Shown here piece after piece: positions 51,488 to 60,340 of a stretch of 64,000 nucleotides of DNA; within the stretch, counting starts at the first letter, position 1, and each line of letters begins with the position of its first letter. The stretch is from Burkholderiales bacterium (lineage in GTDB: Bacteria; Pseudomonadota; Gammaproteobacteria; Burkholderiales; Burkholderiaceae_C), in the NCBI GenBank assembly GCA_016219375.1, contig JACRNC010000021.1:62001-126000 (forward strand), in the 5' to 3' direction. The notes below the pieces were generated by a model. That model saw only the letters and a program-made list of their open reading frames with translations, did not search any database and was not told where the DNA came from. The position numbers and the translations under genes are program-made.

Positions 51488-53794
51488 TCACTCGGCTGTC
51501 GCCGGCTCGGCCTTCGGCTTGTTGTCGCTGCGCTTGGTGGGCTGGATGTCGAGCTGCACCTTGCCCTCTTCGTCCACGTCCACCGTCAGGCGGCCGCCTT
51601 CGGTGAGTTGGCCGAAGAGCAGCTCGTCGGCCAGCGCGCGGCGGATGGTGTCCTGGATCAGCCGCTGCATCGGCCGCGCACCCATCAGCGGATCGAAACC
51701 CGCCTTGGCCAGATGCTTGCGCAGTGCATCGGTGAAGGTGACCTCCACCTTCTTCTCCGCCAGCTGGCCTTCGAGCTGCAGCAGGAACTTGTCGACCACC
51801 CGCAGGATGATCTCCTCGTCCAGCGGACGGAAGCTCACGATCGCATCCAGCCGGTTGCGGAACTCCGGCGTGAACAGCCGCTTGATGTCGGCCATCTCGT
51901 CGCCCGCCTGACGTGCGGTGGTGAAGCCGATGGTGGCCTTCTGCATGGCCTCGGCGCCCGCGTTGGTCGTCATGATGATGATGACGTTGCGGAAGTCGGC
52001 CTTGCGCCCGTTGTTGTCGGTCAGCGTGCCGTGGTCCATCACCTGCAGCAGCACGTTGAAGACGTCGGGGTGAGCCTTCTCGATCTCGTCGAGCAGCAGC
52101 ACGGCATGCGGCTTCTTGCCCACGGCTTCAGTCAGCAGACCGCCCTGGTCGAAGCCCACATAGCCCGGCGGCGCGCCGATCAGGCGGCTGACGGCATGGC
52201 GCTCCATGTACTCCGACATATCGAAGCGGATCAGCTCGATGCCCAGGATGTAGGCCAGCTGCTTGGCCACTTCTGTCTTGCCCACGCCGGTCGGGCCGCT
52301 GAACAGGAAGGAGCCGATCGGCTTGTCCGGCTTGCCCAGGCCCGAGCGCGCCATCTTGATGGCCGCAGCCAGCGCGTCGATGGCCGCATCCTGGCCGAAG
52401 ACCACGCTCTTCAGGTCGCGGTCCAGCGTCTTGAGCTTGGCCCGGTCATCGCTGGACACGCTGGTCGAGGGCACGCGGGCGATCTTGGCCACGATCTCCT
52501 CGACCTCGGCGCGCGTGATGGTCTTCTTCTGCTTGTTCTTGGGCAGGATGCGCTGCGCGGCACCGGCCTCGTCGATCACGTCGATGGCCTTGTCGGGCAG
52601 ATGACGGTCGCTGATGAACTTGGCCGACAGCTCGGCTGCCGCCTGCAGCGCGCCCAGCGCGTACTTGACGCTGTGGTGCTCCTCGAAGCGCGACTTGAGC
52701 CCCTTGAGGATCTCGATCGTCTGCTCCACCGACGGCTCCACCACCTCCACCTTCTGGAAGCGCCGCGACAGCGCCGCATCCTTCTCGAAGATGCCGCGGT
52801 ATTCGCTGAAGGTGGTGGCACCGATGCAGCGCAGTTGGCCAGAGCTCAGCGCCGGCTTGAGCAGGTTGCTGGCGTCCAGCGTGCCGCCGGAGGCCGCGCC
52901 GGCACCGATCAGCGTATGGATCTCGTCGATGAAGAGGATCGAGCCCTGCTCGTCCTTGAGCTGCTTGAGCACCGACTTCAGCCGCTGCTCGAAGTCCCCG
53001 CGGTACTTGGTGCCGGCCAGCAGCGCGCCCATGTCCAGCGCGTAGACCGTAGCATCGACCAGCACCTCGGGCACGTCGCCCTGGGTGATGCGCCAAGCCA
53101 GGCCTTCTGCAATGGCCGTCTTGCCCACGCCGGCCTCACCGACCAGCAGCGGGTTGTTCTTGCGCCGGCGGCACAGCACCTGGATGACGCGCTCGACCTC
53201 CGACTCGCGGCCGATCAGCGGGTCGATGCGACCGTCGCGGGCCAGCTGGTTGAGGTTCTGGGTGTACTGCTCCAGCGGCGAGGCCTTGGACTCGGCTTCT
53301 TCCTTGTCCGACTCGCCGGCCGCGCTATCGCCGCCCTTGGCCGGCTCCGGCGGCTCGGACTTCTTGATGCCGTGCGCGATGAAGTTCACCACGTCCAGCC
53401 GCGTCACGCCCTGCTGGTGCAGGTAGTAGACGGCGTGCGAGTCCTTCTCGCCGAAGATCGCCACCAGCACGTTGGCGCCGGTGACTTCCTTCTTGCCGTT
53501 GCCCGAGGACTGCACGTGCATGATGGCGCGCTGGATCACCCGCTGGAAGCCCAGCGTCGGCTGCGTGTCCACCTCGTCGGTGCCGCCCACGGTGGGCGTG
53601 TTCTCCTTGATGAACTGCGTCAGGTTCTTGCGCAGCTCATCCAGGTTGGCCGAGCAGGCACGCAGAACCTCGGCCGCCGAAGGGTTGTCCACCAAGGCCA
53701 GGAGCAGGTGCTCCACCGTGATGAACTCGTGGCGTTGCTGCCGGGCCTCGACGAAGGCCATGTGCAGGCTGACTTCCAACTCTTGCGCAATCAT
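51488..53794 (-). CDS. clpA: ClpA, ATPase subunit of ClpAP protease
   Basis: AAA+ unfoldase that feeds substrates to ClpP. The 768 residues have the N-terminal double Clp_N repeat ([34 protein letters not shown] in order), the first AAA+ module ([32 protein letters not shown]), the second ([36 protein letters not shown]) with the ClpP-binding loop region IGFTTARQ, and a C-terminal small domain. An acidic Lys/Glu-rich linker ([12 protein letters not shown]) lies near residue 165. It overlaps clpS by 4 bp. Confidence 0.97.
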   Translation of the reverse strand: MIAQELEVSLHMAFVEARQQRHEFITVEHLLLALVDNPSAAEVLRACSANLDELRKNLTQFIKENTPTVGGTDEVDTQPTLGFQRVIQRAIMHVQSSGNGKKEVTGANVLVAIFGEKDSHAVYYLHQQGVTRLDVVNFIAHGIKKSEPPEPAKGGDSAAGESDKEEAESKASPLEQYTQNLNQLARDGRIDPLIGRESEVERVIQVLCRRRKNNPLLVGEAGVGKTAIAEGLAWRITQGDVPEVLVDATVYALDMGALLAGTKYRGDFEQRLKSVLKQLKDEQGSILFIDEIHTLIGAGAASGGTLDASNLLKPALSSGQLRCIGATTFSEYRGIFEKDAALSRRFQKVEVVEPSVEQTIEILKGLKSRFEEHHSVKYALGALQAAAELSAKFISDRHLPDKAIDVIDEAGAAQRILPKNKQKKTITRAEVEEIVAKIARVPSTSVSSDDRAKLKTLDRDLKSVVFGQDAAIDALAAAIKMARSGLGKPDKPIGSFLFSGPTGVGKTEVAKQLAYILGIELIRFDMSEYMERHAVSRLIGAPPGYVGFDQGGLLTEAVGKKPHAVLLLDEIEKAHPDVFNVLLQVMDHGTLTDNNGRKADFRNVIIIMTTNAGAEAMQKATIGFTTARQAGDEMADIKRLFTPEFRNRLDAIVSFRPLDEEIILRVVDKFLLQLEGQLAEKKVEVTFTDALRKHLAKAGFDPLMGARPMQRLIQDTIRRALADELLFGQLTEGGRLTVDVDEEGKVQLDIQPTKRSDNKPKAEPATAE

Positions 53795-54153
53795 GCGGTC
53801 TCCAGGATGCACTGCAACGGATGGCCGGCCCGCCGGGCGGCGGCCAGCACGAGTTCGACCTTGGTGGCCGCGACGTCCTTGGTATAGACGCCGCACACCC
53901 CGCGACCTTCATTATGAATTTGCAACATGATCTGGGTTGCAGTCTCCAGATCGCGCTGGAAAAACTCCTGAAGCACGACGACGACGAACTCCATCGGGGT
54001 GAAGTCGTCGTTGAGCATCACAACCTGGTAGAGCCGGGGAGGCTCGACGCGGCGCGCCTGCCGCTCGACCACGGTCGCGCCCTGCCCCTCGTCCGGGGCA
54101 GCCGGACCAGTCGGCGGCGCAGCGCCGCGGATCACCAGTGACTCCTCACGCAT
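53791..54153 (-). CDS. clpS: ClpS, adaptor of ClpAP for N-end rule substrates
   Basis: Delivers proteins with destabilising N-terminal residues to ClpA. The 120 residues carry a longer than usual N-terminal extension (about 35 residues) before the core [28 protein letters not shown], then [20 protein letters not shown], with the ligand-pocket residues Asn-Asp-Asp, Met and His present. The clpS stop and clpA start share ATGA, indicating coupling. Confidence 0.95.
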   Translation of the reverse strand: MREESLVIRGAAPPTGPAAPDEGQGATVVERQARRVEPPRLYQVVMLNDDFTPMEFVVVVLQEFFQRDLETATQIMLQIHNEGRGVCGVYTKDVAATKVELVLAAARRAGHPLQCILETA

Positions 54154-54296
54154 GAAACGATTCTAGGGCGTCGGCCCAAGGCGAACATGTAGAGCAATGT
54201 TGAGCCGCCCGCGTGGCTTTCAACCCGAAGCCATCTGCACGTCCGACTCAAAGAAGGCCCCTCGATGGGCCGATGCGCGCAACCCGTAACGTCCAA

Positions 54297-54313
54297 GTTC
54301 CGCATGGCGGAAC
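54297..54313. promoter_or_regulatory. Hairpin upstream of the cold-shock gene
   Basis: GTTCCGC-ATG-GCGGAAC is a perfect 7-bp stem, flanked by AACGT / ACGTT that could extend the fold. It lies about 60 bp upstream of the sigma-70 promoter, so it is more likely an operator or the end of a neighbouring transcript than part of the cold-shock leader. Confidence 0.35.
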
Positions 54314-54370
54314 GTTCGTGACGTTTGGTTTCAATGCGGCAGCCCAGTTACAAAGCGGCGCTGACTTGTC

Positions 54371-54400
54371 TTGACACGCCATTCCGCAGCCTCTGAGAAT
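54371..54400 (+). promoter_or_regulatory. Sigma-70 promoter of the cold-shock gene
   Basis: A perfect -35 TTGACA (54371-54376) is followed after 18 bp by GAGAAT (54395-54400, four of six -10 matches). The predicted transcript starts near 54407, leaving a short leader with the strong ribosome-binding site AGGAGGTGAC directly before ATG 54427. The leader is far shorter than that of E. coli cspA. Confidence 0.65.
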
Positions 54401-54426
54401 GTTTGAACAAACAATCAGGAGGTGAC

Positions 54427-54774
54427 ATGAACTTCGGCACGGTCAAATGGTTCAATGATGCAAAAGGGTTTGGCTTCATTGAGCCCGAGAGCGGGGGCGC
54501 AGATGTTTTTGCACATTTTTCCGCCATTCAGATGGATGGTTTCAGGACGCTGAAACAAGGGTCGCGTGTCAGCTTTGAACTCGTCCAGGGCCCCAAGGGG
54601 CTGCTCGCCCAGAATATCCGCCCTGTGGGCGCTGATTCCCTGACGATGGACGCACTCTCGCCCGGCCGTGATGCAGCTGAGGCTCAGCCGTCGCCACAGT
54701 ACGATGGCAGCATGCCCTCCCCGGCCGCCGGAGGATTTCACCGTTCGGAGCCCTTCGCCGCACGCGTGAACTGA
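54427..54774 (+). CDS. Cold-shock domain protein with C-terminal extension
   Basis: Single-stranded nucleic-acid-binding protein that melts RNA structure. The 115 residues start with a cold-shock domain ([48 protein letters not shown]) with RNP1 KGFGFI and RNP2 VFAHF motifs. About 45 residues of low-complexity tail ([20 protein letters not shown]) follow, unlike the roughly 67-residue standard CspA. A TTG codon at 54403 would give a longer protein but the AGGAGG box selects ATG 54427. Base composition is less GC-rich than its neighbours. Confidence 0.92.
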   Translation: MNFGTVKWFNDAKGFGFIEPESGGADVFAHFSAIQMDGFRTLKQGSRVSFELVQGPKGLLAQNIRPVGADSLTMDALSPGRDAAEAQPSPQYDGSMPSPAAGGFHRSEPFAARVN

Positions 54775-54904
54775 GATCTTGCGCGAGCAAGGGTGCCTTG
54801 TGCACAGGCGCTGCTCGCCATACTCCGCGCCCCACTTTGGCTGAGGTGCGCAGCAGTTAGTCTTTATCCCTTCACACACCCCGAATATCGGGAGAGTGCA
54901 AAAC

Positions 54905-54937
54905 AAAAGGGCGCAGAATCCAATCCTGCGCCCTTTT
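54905..54937. terminator. Bidirectional terminator between the cold-shock gene and icd
   Basis: AAAAGGGCGCAG (54905-54916) pairs with CTGCGCCCTTTTT (54925-54937): a stem of about 11 bp with an A-run on one side and a T-run on the other. It serves the convergent cold-shock gene (+) and icd (-, stop at 54964). Confidence 0.93.
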
Positions 54938-54963
54938 TGCTGAGCGATTGCGGTGAACCCGAA

Positions 54964-56220
54964 TCAGCCCATCTGCTCGATCATCACCTCACCGAAACCG
55001 GAGCACGAAACCTGGGTGGCCCCCTCCATCAGGCGAGCGAAGTCATAAGTGACCTTCTTGCTCTGGATGGCGCCGTCCATGGCGCGGATGATGAGGTCGG
55101 CAGCCTCGACCCAGCCCATGTGCCGCAGCATCATCTCGGCCGACAGGATTTCCGAACCCGGGTTCACATAATCCTTGCCCGCATACTTCGGTGCCGTACC
55201 GTGCGTAGCCTCGAACATCGCGACCGAGTCTGACAGGTTGGCTCCCGGGGCGATGCCGATACCGCCCACCTGCGCTGCCAATGCGTCGGAGATGTAGTCG
55301 CCGTTGAGATTCAGCGTGGCAATCACCGAATATTCTGCCGGGCGCAGGATGATCTGCTGCAGGAAAGCGTCAGCGATGGCGTCCTTGACGATGATCTCGT
55401 TGCCGGTGCGGGGGTTCTTGAACTTGCACCACGGCCCGCCGTCGATGAGCTCGGCACCGAATTCCCGCTGCGCCAGGGCGTAGCCCCAATCGCGGAAGCC
55501 GCCTTCGGTGTACTTCATGATGTTGCCCTTGTGCACCAGCGTGACCGACGGCTTGTCATTGTCCACGGCATATTGCAGCGCCTTGCGCACCAGGCGCTCG
55601 GTGCCCTCGCGCGATACCGGCTTGATGCCGATGCCCGAGGTCTCGGGGAAGCGGATCTTCGTGACGCCCAACTCCTTCTGCAGGAAGGCGATCAGCTTCT
55701 TGGCCTTGTCGCTCTCGGCTTCGTATTCGATGCCAGCGTAGATGTCCTCCGAGTTCTCACGGAAGATCACCATATCGACCTTCTCGGGGGACTTCACCGG
55801 ACTGGGCACGCCGCGGAAATAGCGCACCGGGCGCAGGCAGACGTAAAGATCCAGTTCCTGACGCAGGGCGACGTTGAGCGAACGGATGCCGCCGCCCACG
55901 GGGGTGGTCAGCGGGCCCTTGATGGAGACCACGTAGTCGCGCAGCACCTGCAGGGTTTCCTCCGGCAGCCACACGTCGGGGCCGTAGACCCTCGTGGATT
56001 TCTCACCGGCGTAGATTTCCATCCAGTGGATCTTGCGCTGGCCGCCATAGGCTTTTTGGACCGCGGCGTCGACCACCTTGATCATCACCGGAGTGATGTC
56101 AAATCCGGTGCCATCGCCTTCGATAAAGGGGATGATGGGATTGTTGGGAACGTTGAGCGAGAAATCCGGGTTGACCGTGATCTTCTCGCCACGCTCGGGC
56201 ACTTTGATGTGCTGGTACAT
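54964..56220 (-). CDS. icd: Isocitrate dehydrogenase, NADP-dependent
   Basis: TCA-cycle enzyme converting isocitrate to 2-oxoglutarate, also the source of the NifV substrate. The 418 residues match E. coli Icd: [37 protein letters not shown] with the regulatory Ser, [62 protein letters not shown]. An AAGG-type site precedes the ATG. It stands alone with 217 bp upstream that hold no gene. Confidence 0.97.
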   Translation of the reverse strand: MYQHIKVPERGEKITVNPDFSLNVPNNPIIPFIEGDGTGFDITPVMIKVVDAAVQKAYGGQRKIHWMEIYAGEKSTRVYGPDVWLPEETLQVLRDYVVSIKGPLTTPVGGGIRSLNVALRQELDLYVCLRPVRYFRGVPSPVKSPEKVDMVIFRENSEDIYAGIEYEAESDKAKKLIAFLQKELGVTKIRFPETSGIGIKPVSREGTERLVRKALQYAVDNDKPSVTLVHKGNIMKYTEGGFRDWGYALAQREFGAELIDGGPWCKFKNPRTGNEIIVKDAIADAFLQQIILRPAEYSVIATLNLNGDYISDALAAQVGGIGIAPGANLSDSVAMFEATHGTAPKYAGKDYVNPGSEILSAEMMLRHMGWVEAADLIIRAMDGAIQSKKVTYDFARLMEGATQVSCSGFGEVMIEQMG

Positions 56221-56437
56221 GGCAAGGGTCTCCGTGAGTAAACGAGGCCGGGGTACGACCTCGGGGCCATTCTATGCCACCCCCATGCTGGGCCCTCGGA
56301 ACGCGGGGTGTGGTCTTGCCCGATCGGGGCAATATCGGTGCGCGCGCAGCAGGCCGAAAGCAGGTTCGGCTCCAGAAAGCCGGCGAGCTTTGTAACTTGC
56401 GCAAGCAGCAGGGTGGAAGCGGCAGATCACCAGCCAC

Positions 56438-57211
56438 TCAGCACCAAGCCGCCAACGGGCGTACGGCTACGTGCACGATCATGGCGCCAGCGGATGCCGC
56501 AAGCGCCGCGCCAGCCAGGCGCACCGGCAGATCCGGCGCGGCAGCCCAGCGGGCGACGCGGCCGCGCCACCCGCGGCGCAGGAGCCGCACCGGCTGCGAA
56601 TCCTCAGGGTGGGCTGGGGCCCGGCGAGTCCACCAGCCCCATGCCAGAGGCAAGCCGGCAAACATGGCGGCGGCCGGAAGGCCGAAGACCAGCATCACGG
56701 CGGCGCCGCCGGCGGCGTTCGGCGCAAGGGCGGCCACGAGCACCGCGGCATAAAGCTGGGCGCAGGGCAAGACCGCCCAGGCGAGCCCCACCAGCGCGCT
56801 GCGCACCGGGGCCGGCCAGGGGCGACCGCCGGCGGCCAGGCGCTCGGCCCAGCGGCTGGGCCAGGATGCGGCGGGCGTGAGCCCGTCCATCCATCGCGGG
56901 ATGGAGCCGCAGGCCAGCAGCCAGACGCCGCAGACCAGCAAGGCCAGTTGCAGCATCAGCCACAACGGCCGCAGTGCATCGACATGGCTGGCTGCCAGGC
57001 GGGCAAAGCCGACGCTGCTGGCGGCCAGGGCCCCCAGCAACGCATAGCCGGCAAGCCGGCCAGCCTGAAGGCCAAGCGCGGATGAAGTGGCGGCCGGTGC
57101 GCCGGCACAGGGCCGGGACGCCGCCATGCACGGGGCGGCACACATGGCGCCGCAATGAGGCAGCCCCGCCAACCCGAGGGCCAGCGCAGCCAGCAACAGA
57201 CCTGAGACCAT
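56438..57211 (-). CDS. TauE/SafE-like (DsbD-fold) membrane protein with HCxxMC motif
   Basis: A 257-residue inner-membrane protein with about six TMs, starting MVSGLLLAALALGLAGLPHCGAMCAAPC. The HCGAMC motif and fold match the sulfite exporter TauE/SafE-like family often found beside cbb3 oxidase assembly genes, where a role in copper or heme maturation is suspected. It starts 2 bp after the hemN stop. The sulfite exporter label should not be taken as function. Confidence 0.8.
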   Translation of the reverse strand: MVSGLLLAALALGLAGLPHCGAMCAAPCMAASRPCAGAPAATSSALGLQAGRLAGYALLGALAASSVGFARLAASHVDALRPLWLMLQLALLVCGVWLLACGSIPRWMDGLTPAASWPSRWAERLAAGGRPWPAPVRSALVGLAWAVLPCAQLYAAVLVAALAPNAAGGAAVMLVFGLPAAAMFAGLPLAWGWWTRRAPAHPEDSQPVRLLRRGWRGRVARWAAAPDLPVRLAGAALAASAGAMIVHVAVRPLAAWC

Positions 57212-57213
57212 GC

Positions 57214-58656
57214 TCAGATGATGCGCGAAAACCTCTGCAGCGCCTGATCGGCCTGCAAATGCCGGTCGAAGACCATGGCAATGGCGCGCACGAAGTACCA
57301 GCCCAGCGGCGTTACCTCGATGCCATCCGGTGCGCGCACGACCAGCCCCCAGTCTTCGAAGGCGGCCAGCTGCTCGATCTCGCGGGCGAAGACCTGGCGC
57401 ACGTCCACCAGGTGGGCCAGCTCGATGGACTCGTAGTCCACCCGGCCCTGCGCCATGATCGCCATGATGATGCTGCGGCGCAGGAGATCGTCGCGCGTGA
57501 GCGCAATGCCGCGGGCCACCGCAAAGTCACCTGCACGGATGGCGTCGTAGTAGGCCGGCAGCGTCTTGGCGTTCTGGCTGTAGGTGGCGCCTACGCGGCC
57601 GATGGCCGAGACGCCCAAGCCGATGATGTCGCAGTCAGGCTGGGTGCTGTAGCCCTGGAAGTTGCGATGCAGCCGCCCCTGGCGCTTGGCCACGGCCAGG
57701 GAGTCGTCCGGCAACGCGAAGTGGTCCATGCCGATGTACTGGTAGCCGGCACCCAGGAAGCGACTGATGGCCGACGACAGCATGCTGATCTTGTCGCCGG
57801 CCTTGGGCAGCTCTGCCTCGATGATGCGGCGCTGCGGCTTGAAGACGCGCGGCAGGTGCGCATAGGCGTAGATCGCCACGCGATCCGGGCGCACGCTGAT
57901 CACGTCGGACAGCGTGTTGACAAAGCTCTGCGCCGTCTGCCGCGGCAGGCCATAAATCAGGTCCACGTTGACAGAGTGGAACTTCAGATCCCGAGCGGCC
58001 TGGATGAGCTCCACGACCTGCTGCCACGGCTGCACGCGATGCACGGCCTTCTGGACCTGCGCGTCGGTGTCCTGCACGCCCAGGCTGATGCGGTTGAAGC
58101 CCATGCCGGCCAGCCGCTCCAGACGCTGGCGGGTCACGGTGCGGGGATCGACCTCGATGGCGTACTCGCCGCTGTCCAGCAGCTTGAAGCTGCGGCGCAG
58201 CGAGGCCATCAGCCGCTCCAGCTCGTCATCCGACAGGAAGGTGGGTGACCCGCCGCCAAGGTGCAACTGAGACACCGGCTGCCCACGGCCCATCACGGCT
58301 TCATGCAGCGCGATCTCGGCCTCCAGCGCATCCAGATACTCACCCGCGCGCTCGTGATGCTTGGTGATCACCTTGTTGCAGGCGCAGTAGTAGCACACCG
58401 ACTCGCAGAACGGGATGTGCACGTAGAGCGACAACGGTGCCGCGCTGCCCAAGGCACCGACACCCTCGGCGCGCTGGGCCAGGGCCTGGCGATAGTGCTC
58501 GGCCGTGAAGGCGTCCACGAAACGGTCGGCCGTGGGATAGGAGGTGTAGCGCGGCCCGGAGATGTCCAGACGCGCAAGCAGCCCCTCGTCGAGCACGAAG
58601 GCGGGTTGGCTCGCCGTGGCGACGGCTTCCGGGAAAGGACTGGGCGCAGCAGACAT
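57214..58656 (-). CDS. hemN: Oxygen-independent coproporphyrinogen III oxidase HemN
   Basis: Radical-SAM enzyme of anaerobic heme synthesis. The 480 residues contain GPRYTSYPTADRF, the cluster motif YVHIPFCESVCYYCACNKV (C-x3-C-x2-C), HLGGGSPTFLS, ISLGVQDTDAQVQKAVHR and NVDLIYGLPRQT. ATG 58656 gives the family-typical start. A near-perfect FNR box lies 35 bp upstream. Heme supply fits the cbb3 oxidase encoded downstream of fnr. Confidence 0.96.
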   Translation of the reverse strand: MSAAPSPFPEAVATASQPAFVLDEGLLARLDISGPRYTSYPTADRFVDAFTAEHYRQALAQRAEGVGALGSAAPLSLYVHIPFCESVCYYCACNKVITKHHERAGEYLDALEAEIALHEAVMGRGQPVSQLHLGGGSPTFLSDDELERLMASLRRSFKLLDSGEYAIEVDPRTVTRQRLERLAGMGFNRISLGVQDTDAQVQKAVHRVQPWQQVVELIQAARDLKFHSVNVDLIYGLPRQTAQSFVNTLSDVISVRPDRVAIYAYAHLPRVFKPQRRIIEAELPKAGDKISMLSSAISRFLGAGYQYIGMDHFALPDDSLAVAKRQGRLHRNFQGYSTQPDCDIIGLGVSAIGRVGATYSQNAKTLPAYYDAIRAGDFAVARGIALTRDDLLRRSIIMAIMAQGRVDYESIELAHLVDVRQVFAREIEQLAAFEDWGLVVRAPDGIEVTPLGWYFVRAIAMVFDRHLQADQALQRFSRII

Positions 58657-58690
58657 GCAGATGAATGTGCCAAACTGCGAAGGCCGGGGC

Positions 58691-58704
58691 TTGATCTGCA
58701 GCAA
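58691..58704. promoter_or_regulatory. FNR box between hemN and fnr
   Basis: TTGATCTGCAGCAA matches TTGAT-N4-ATCAA at nine of ten defined positions. It lies in the 102-bp gap between divergent hemN and fnr. The centre is about 61 bp before the fnr ATG and 42 bp before the hemN ATG. The spacing suits class II activation of a transcript reading into fnr, or autoregulation; control of hemN would need a very short leader. A weaker TTGAC-like element lies at 58741-58754. Confidence 0.72.
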
Positions 58705-58758
58705 GCCCGGCGCGATGGCCTCGGCAACAATCCGCGGGTTTTGACTGAGGACAAGAGC

Positions 58759-59556
58759 ATGGTGCTTGCCCATCCGCTCGTCGGGGATCATCGCGTGCAG
58801 ACCCCCACCCCGTGCAGCGCTGCTGCCGCCAACAAGCCGACGAAGATGGACGCGTTCAAGGTTGCCTGTTCGAGTTGCAACCTCCGGGAGCTCTGCCTGC
58901 CGGTGGGCATGTCGAAACCCCAGCTTGAACAGCTCGACTCGCTGGTCGCCACCCGCAAGAGCGTCAAGCGCGGCGAGGCGCTCTTTCGGGCTGGCGATGC
59001 GTTCCAGTCGCTCTATGCGGTACGCACAGGCTTCTTCAAGACCTGCGTGGCGTCCGAGGATGGCCGCGAGCAGGTCACGGGCTTCCAGATGGCGGGCGAG
59101 CTACTCGGGCTGGACGGCATCAGTACCGACCGCCATGCCTGCGACGCCGTCGCGCTGGAGGACTCCCAGGTCTGCCTGATTCCCTACAACCGGCTGGAGG
59201 ACCTGTCGCGCGAGTTCACCGACCTGCAGCACCAGTTCCACAAGATCATGAGCCGCGAGATCGTGCGCGATCAGGGCGTGATGCTCTTGCTGGGCAGCAT
59301 GCGGGCCGAGGAGCGCTTGGCGGTGTTCCTGCTCAACCTGACGCAGCGGCTGCACGCACGGGGCTTTTCGGCATCGGCCCTGGTGCTGCGCATGACGCGC
59401 GAGGAGATCGGCAGCTACCTGGGCCTCAAGCTCGAGACGGTCAGCCGTACGTTCTCCAAGTTCCAGGAAGAAGGCCTGCTGGAAGTGAAGCAGCGCGACA
59501 TCCGCATCCTGGACAACGAAGGCCTGCGCAAGCTGGTCAACACGGCACGCTGCTGA
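58759..59556 (+). CDS. fnr: FNR-type oxygen-sensing transcription regulator
   Basis: CRP/FNR-family regulator that dimerises through an oxygen-labile [4Fe-4S] cluster. The protein has the N-terminal cysteines in VACSSCNLRELC (three) and the fourth in DRHACDAVALE, a cyclic-nucleotide-binding-like domain, and a helix-turn-helix LKLETVSRTFSKFQEEGLL whose E..SR residues match TTGAT recognition. ATG 58759 gives 265 residues; ATG 58846, directly before DAFKVACSSC, is an alternative. It lies between hemN and the cbb3 operon, all likely targets. Confidence 0.95.
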   Translation: MVLAHPLVGDHRVQTPTPCSAAAANKPTKMDAFKVACSSCNLRELCLPVGMSKPQLEQLDSLVATRKSVKRGEALFRAGDAFQSLYAVRTGFFKTCVASEDGREQVTGFQMAGELLGLDGISTDRHACDAVALEDSQVCLIPYNRLEDLSREFTDLQHQFHKIMSREIVRDQGVMLLLGSMRAEERLAVFLLNLTQRLHARGFSASALVLRMTREEIGSYLGLKLETVSRTFSKFQEEGLLEVKQRDIRILDNEGLRKLVNTARC

Positions 59557-59658
59557 GAGCGCGGGATCGCGCTGCGGGCGCCAGCCTGCACGCAGCAGGC
59601 GCGCCGACTGGCTCGTGCTGGTGAGACCCGCCAGCCGGCAGGCCAGTTGAGGCGCAGT

Positions 59659-59934
59659 TCAGGCCGGATGGGCCTTGCCGCCGCGTACTGCGGCACCCGC
59701 ACCCTGCTCGACGTCGGACTGATCCAAGGCGCCGGCCAGCCACAGGCTCAGCGACGAGGCTGCAGCGACCACCGCCCAGAAGACCAGGAAGGTGACGCTG
59801 TAGAGGCCCATGCGGCTCCAGCCCTCTTCCAGCAGATGCAGGATCTCTGAAGGGTCCACCGCCGCGAAGACCAGGCCCTCAAGCAGGCCGGCCACCAGGA
59901 AGGACGGCCAGACGATCCACATCGCACGCTTCAT
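59659..59934 (-). CDS. Small two-TM membrane protein of the cbb3 oxidase cluster
   Basis: A 91-residue protein starting MKRAMWIVWPSFLVAGLLEGLVFAAVDPSE, with two predicted TMs (residues 6-26 and 45-68) and a polar C-terminus. No name or domain is recognised. I recall similar short proteins at the end of cco operons in other Burkholderiales, which suggests assembly or stability of cbb3 oxidase. It is convergent with fnr. It deserves a conserved-hypothetical label. Confidence 0.7.
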   Translation of the reverse strand: MKRAMWIVWPSFLVAGLLEGLVFAAVDPSEILHLLEEGWSRMGLYSVTFLVFWAVVAAASSLSLWLAGALDQSDVEQGAGAAVRGGKAHPA

Positions 59935-60007
59935 CGCTCGCTCCTTGTCGCCACTTCAGGGGCATCGGGCGGCAGCGGGCGAACCGGGTGCGCCGGACGC
60001 AGCCGGA

Positions 60008-60304
60008 TCAGGGCTGTGGCTCGTCGCGGGTGCCCTGTGCACCGGCCTGCGCCGCGTGGTTGCGGGCCTTCAGGGCCGGAGTCAGGGCGTCGGGCGCCTG
60101 CTGCGGGTTGTACTGCTCCGCCTTGTTCAGCTCCTGACGCTCTTGCAGCGTCAGGGGCGGATCGGGATGGCGGGCGATGACCACGGCCGTCGCCACGCAA
60201 GCCAGGACCACGGCCAGCGGCCCGCCGACCACCAGCCACATCATGGGCTCGCGCCACCAGGCTGCAACAGCGGGAGAACCAGCGGGAGTGGCGGCTTGCG
60301 GCAT
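60008..60304 (-). CDS. FixH/CcoH-like small membrane protein
   Basis: A 98-residue protein with one N-terminal TM in the setting WWREPMMWLVVGGPLAVVLACVATAVV, resembling the WY-x-x-P-W-x-W-x-x-x-x-GP start of FixH/CcoH. The rest is a short polar region (HPDPPLTLQERQELNKAEQYNPQQ) without the usual periplasmic FixH domain, so it is truncated relative to typical FixH of about 150 residues. Its place directly after ccoG supports an assembly role for cbb3 oxidase. The family assignment is tentative. Confidence 0.65.
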   Translation of the reverse strand: MPQAATPAGSPAVAAWWREPMMWLVVGGPLAVVLACVATAVVIARHPDPPLTLQERQELNKAEQYNPQQAPDALTPALKARNHAAQAGAQGTRDEPQP

Positions 60305-60340
60305 GGCGGCGAGGATCAGGAGGGAAGCATGATGCGCTGG

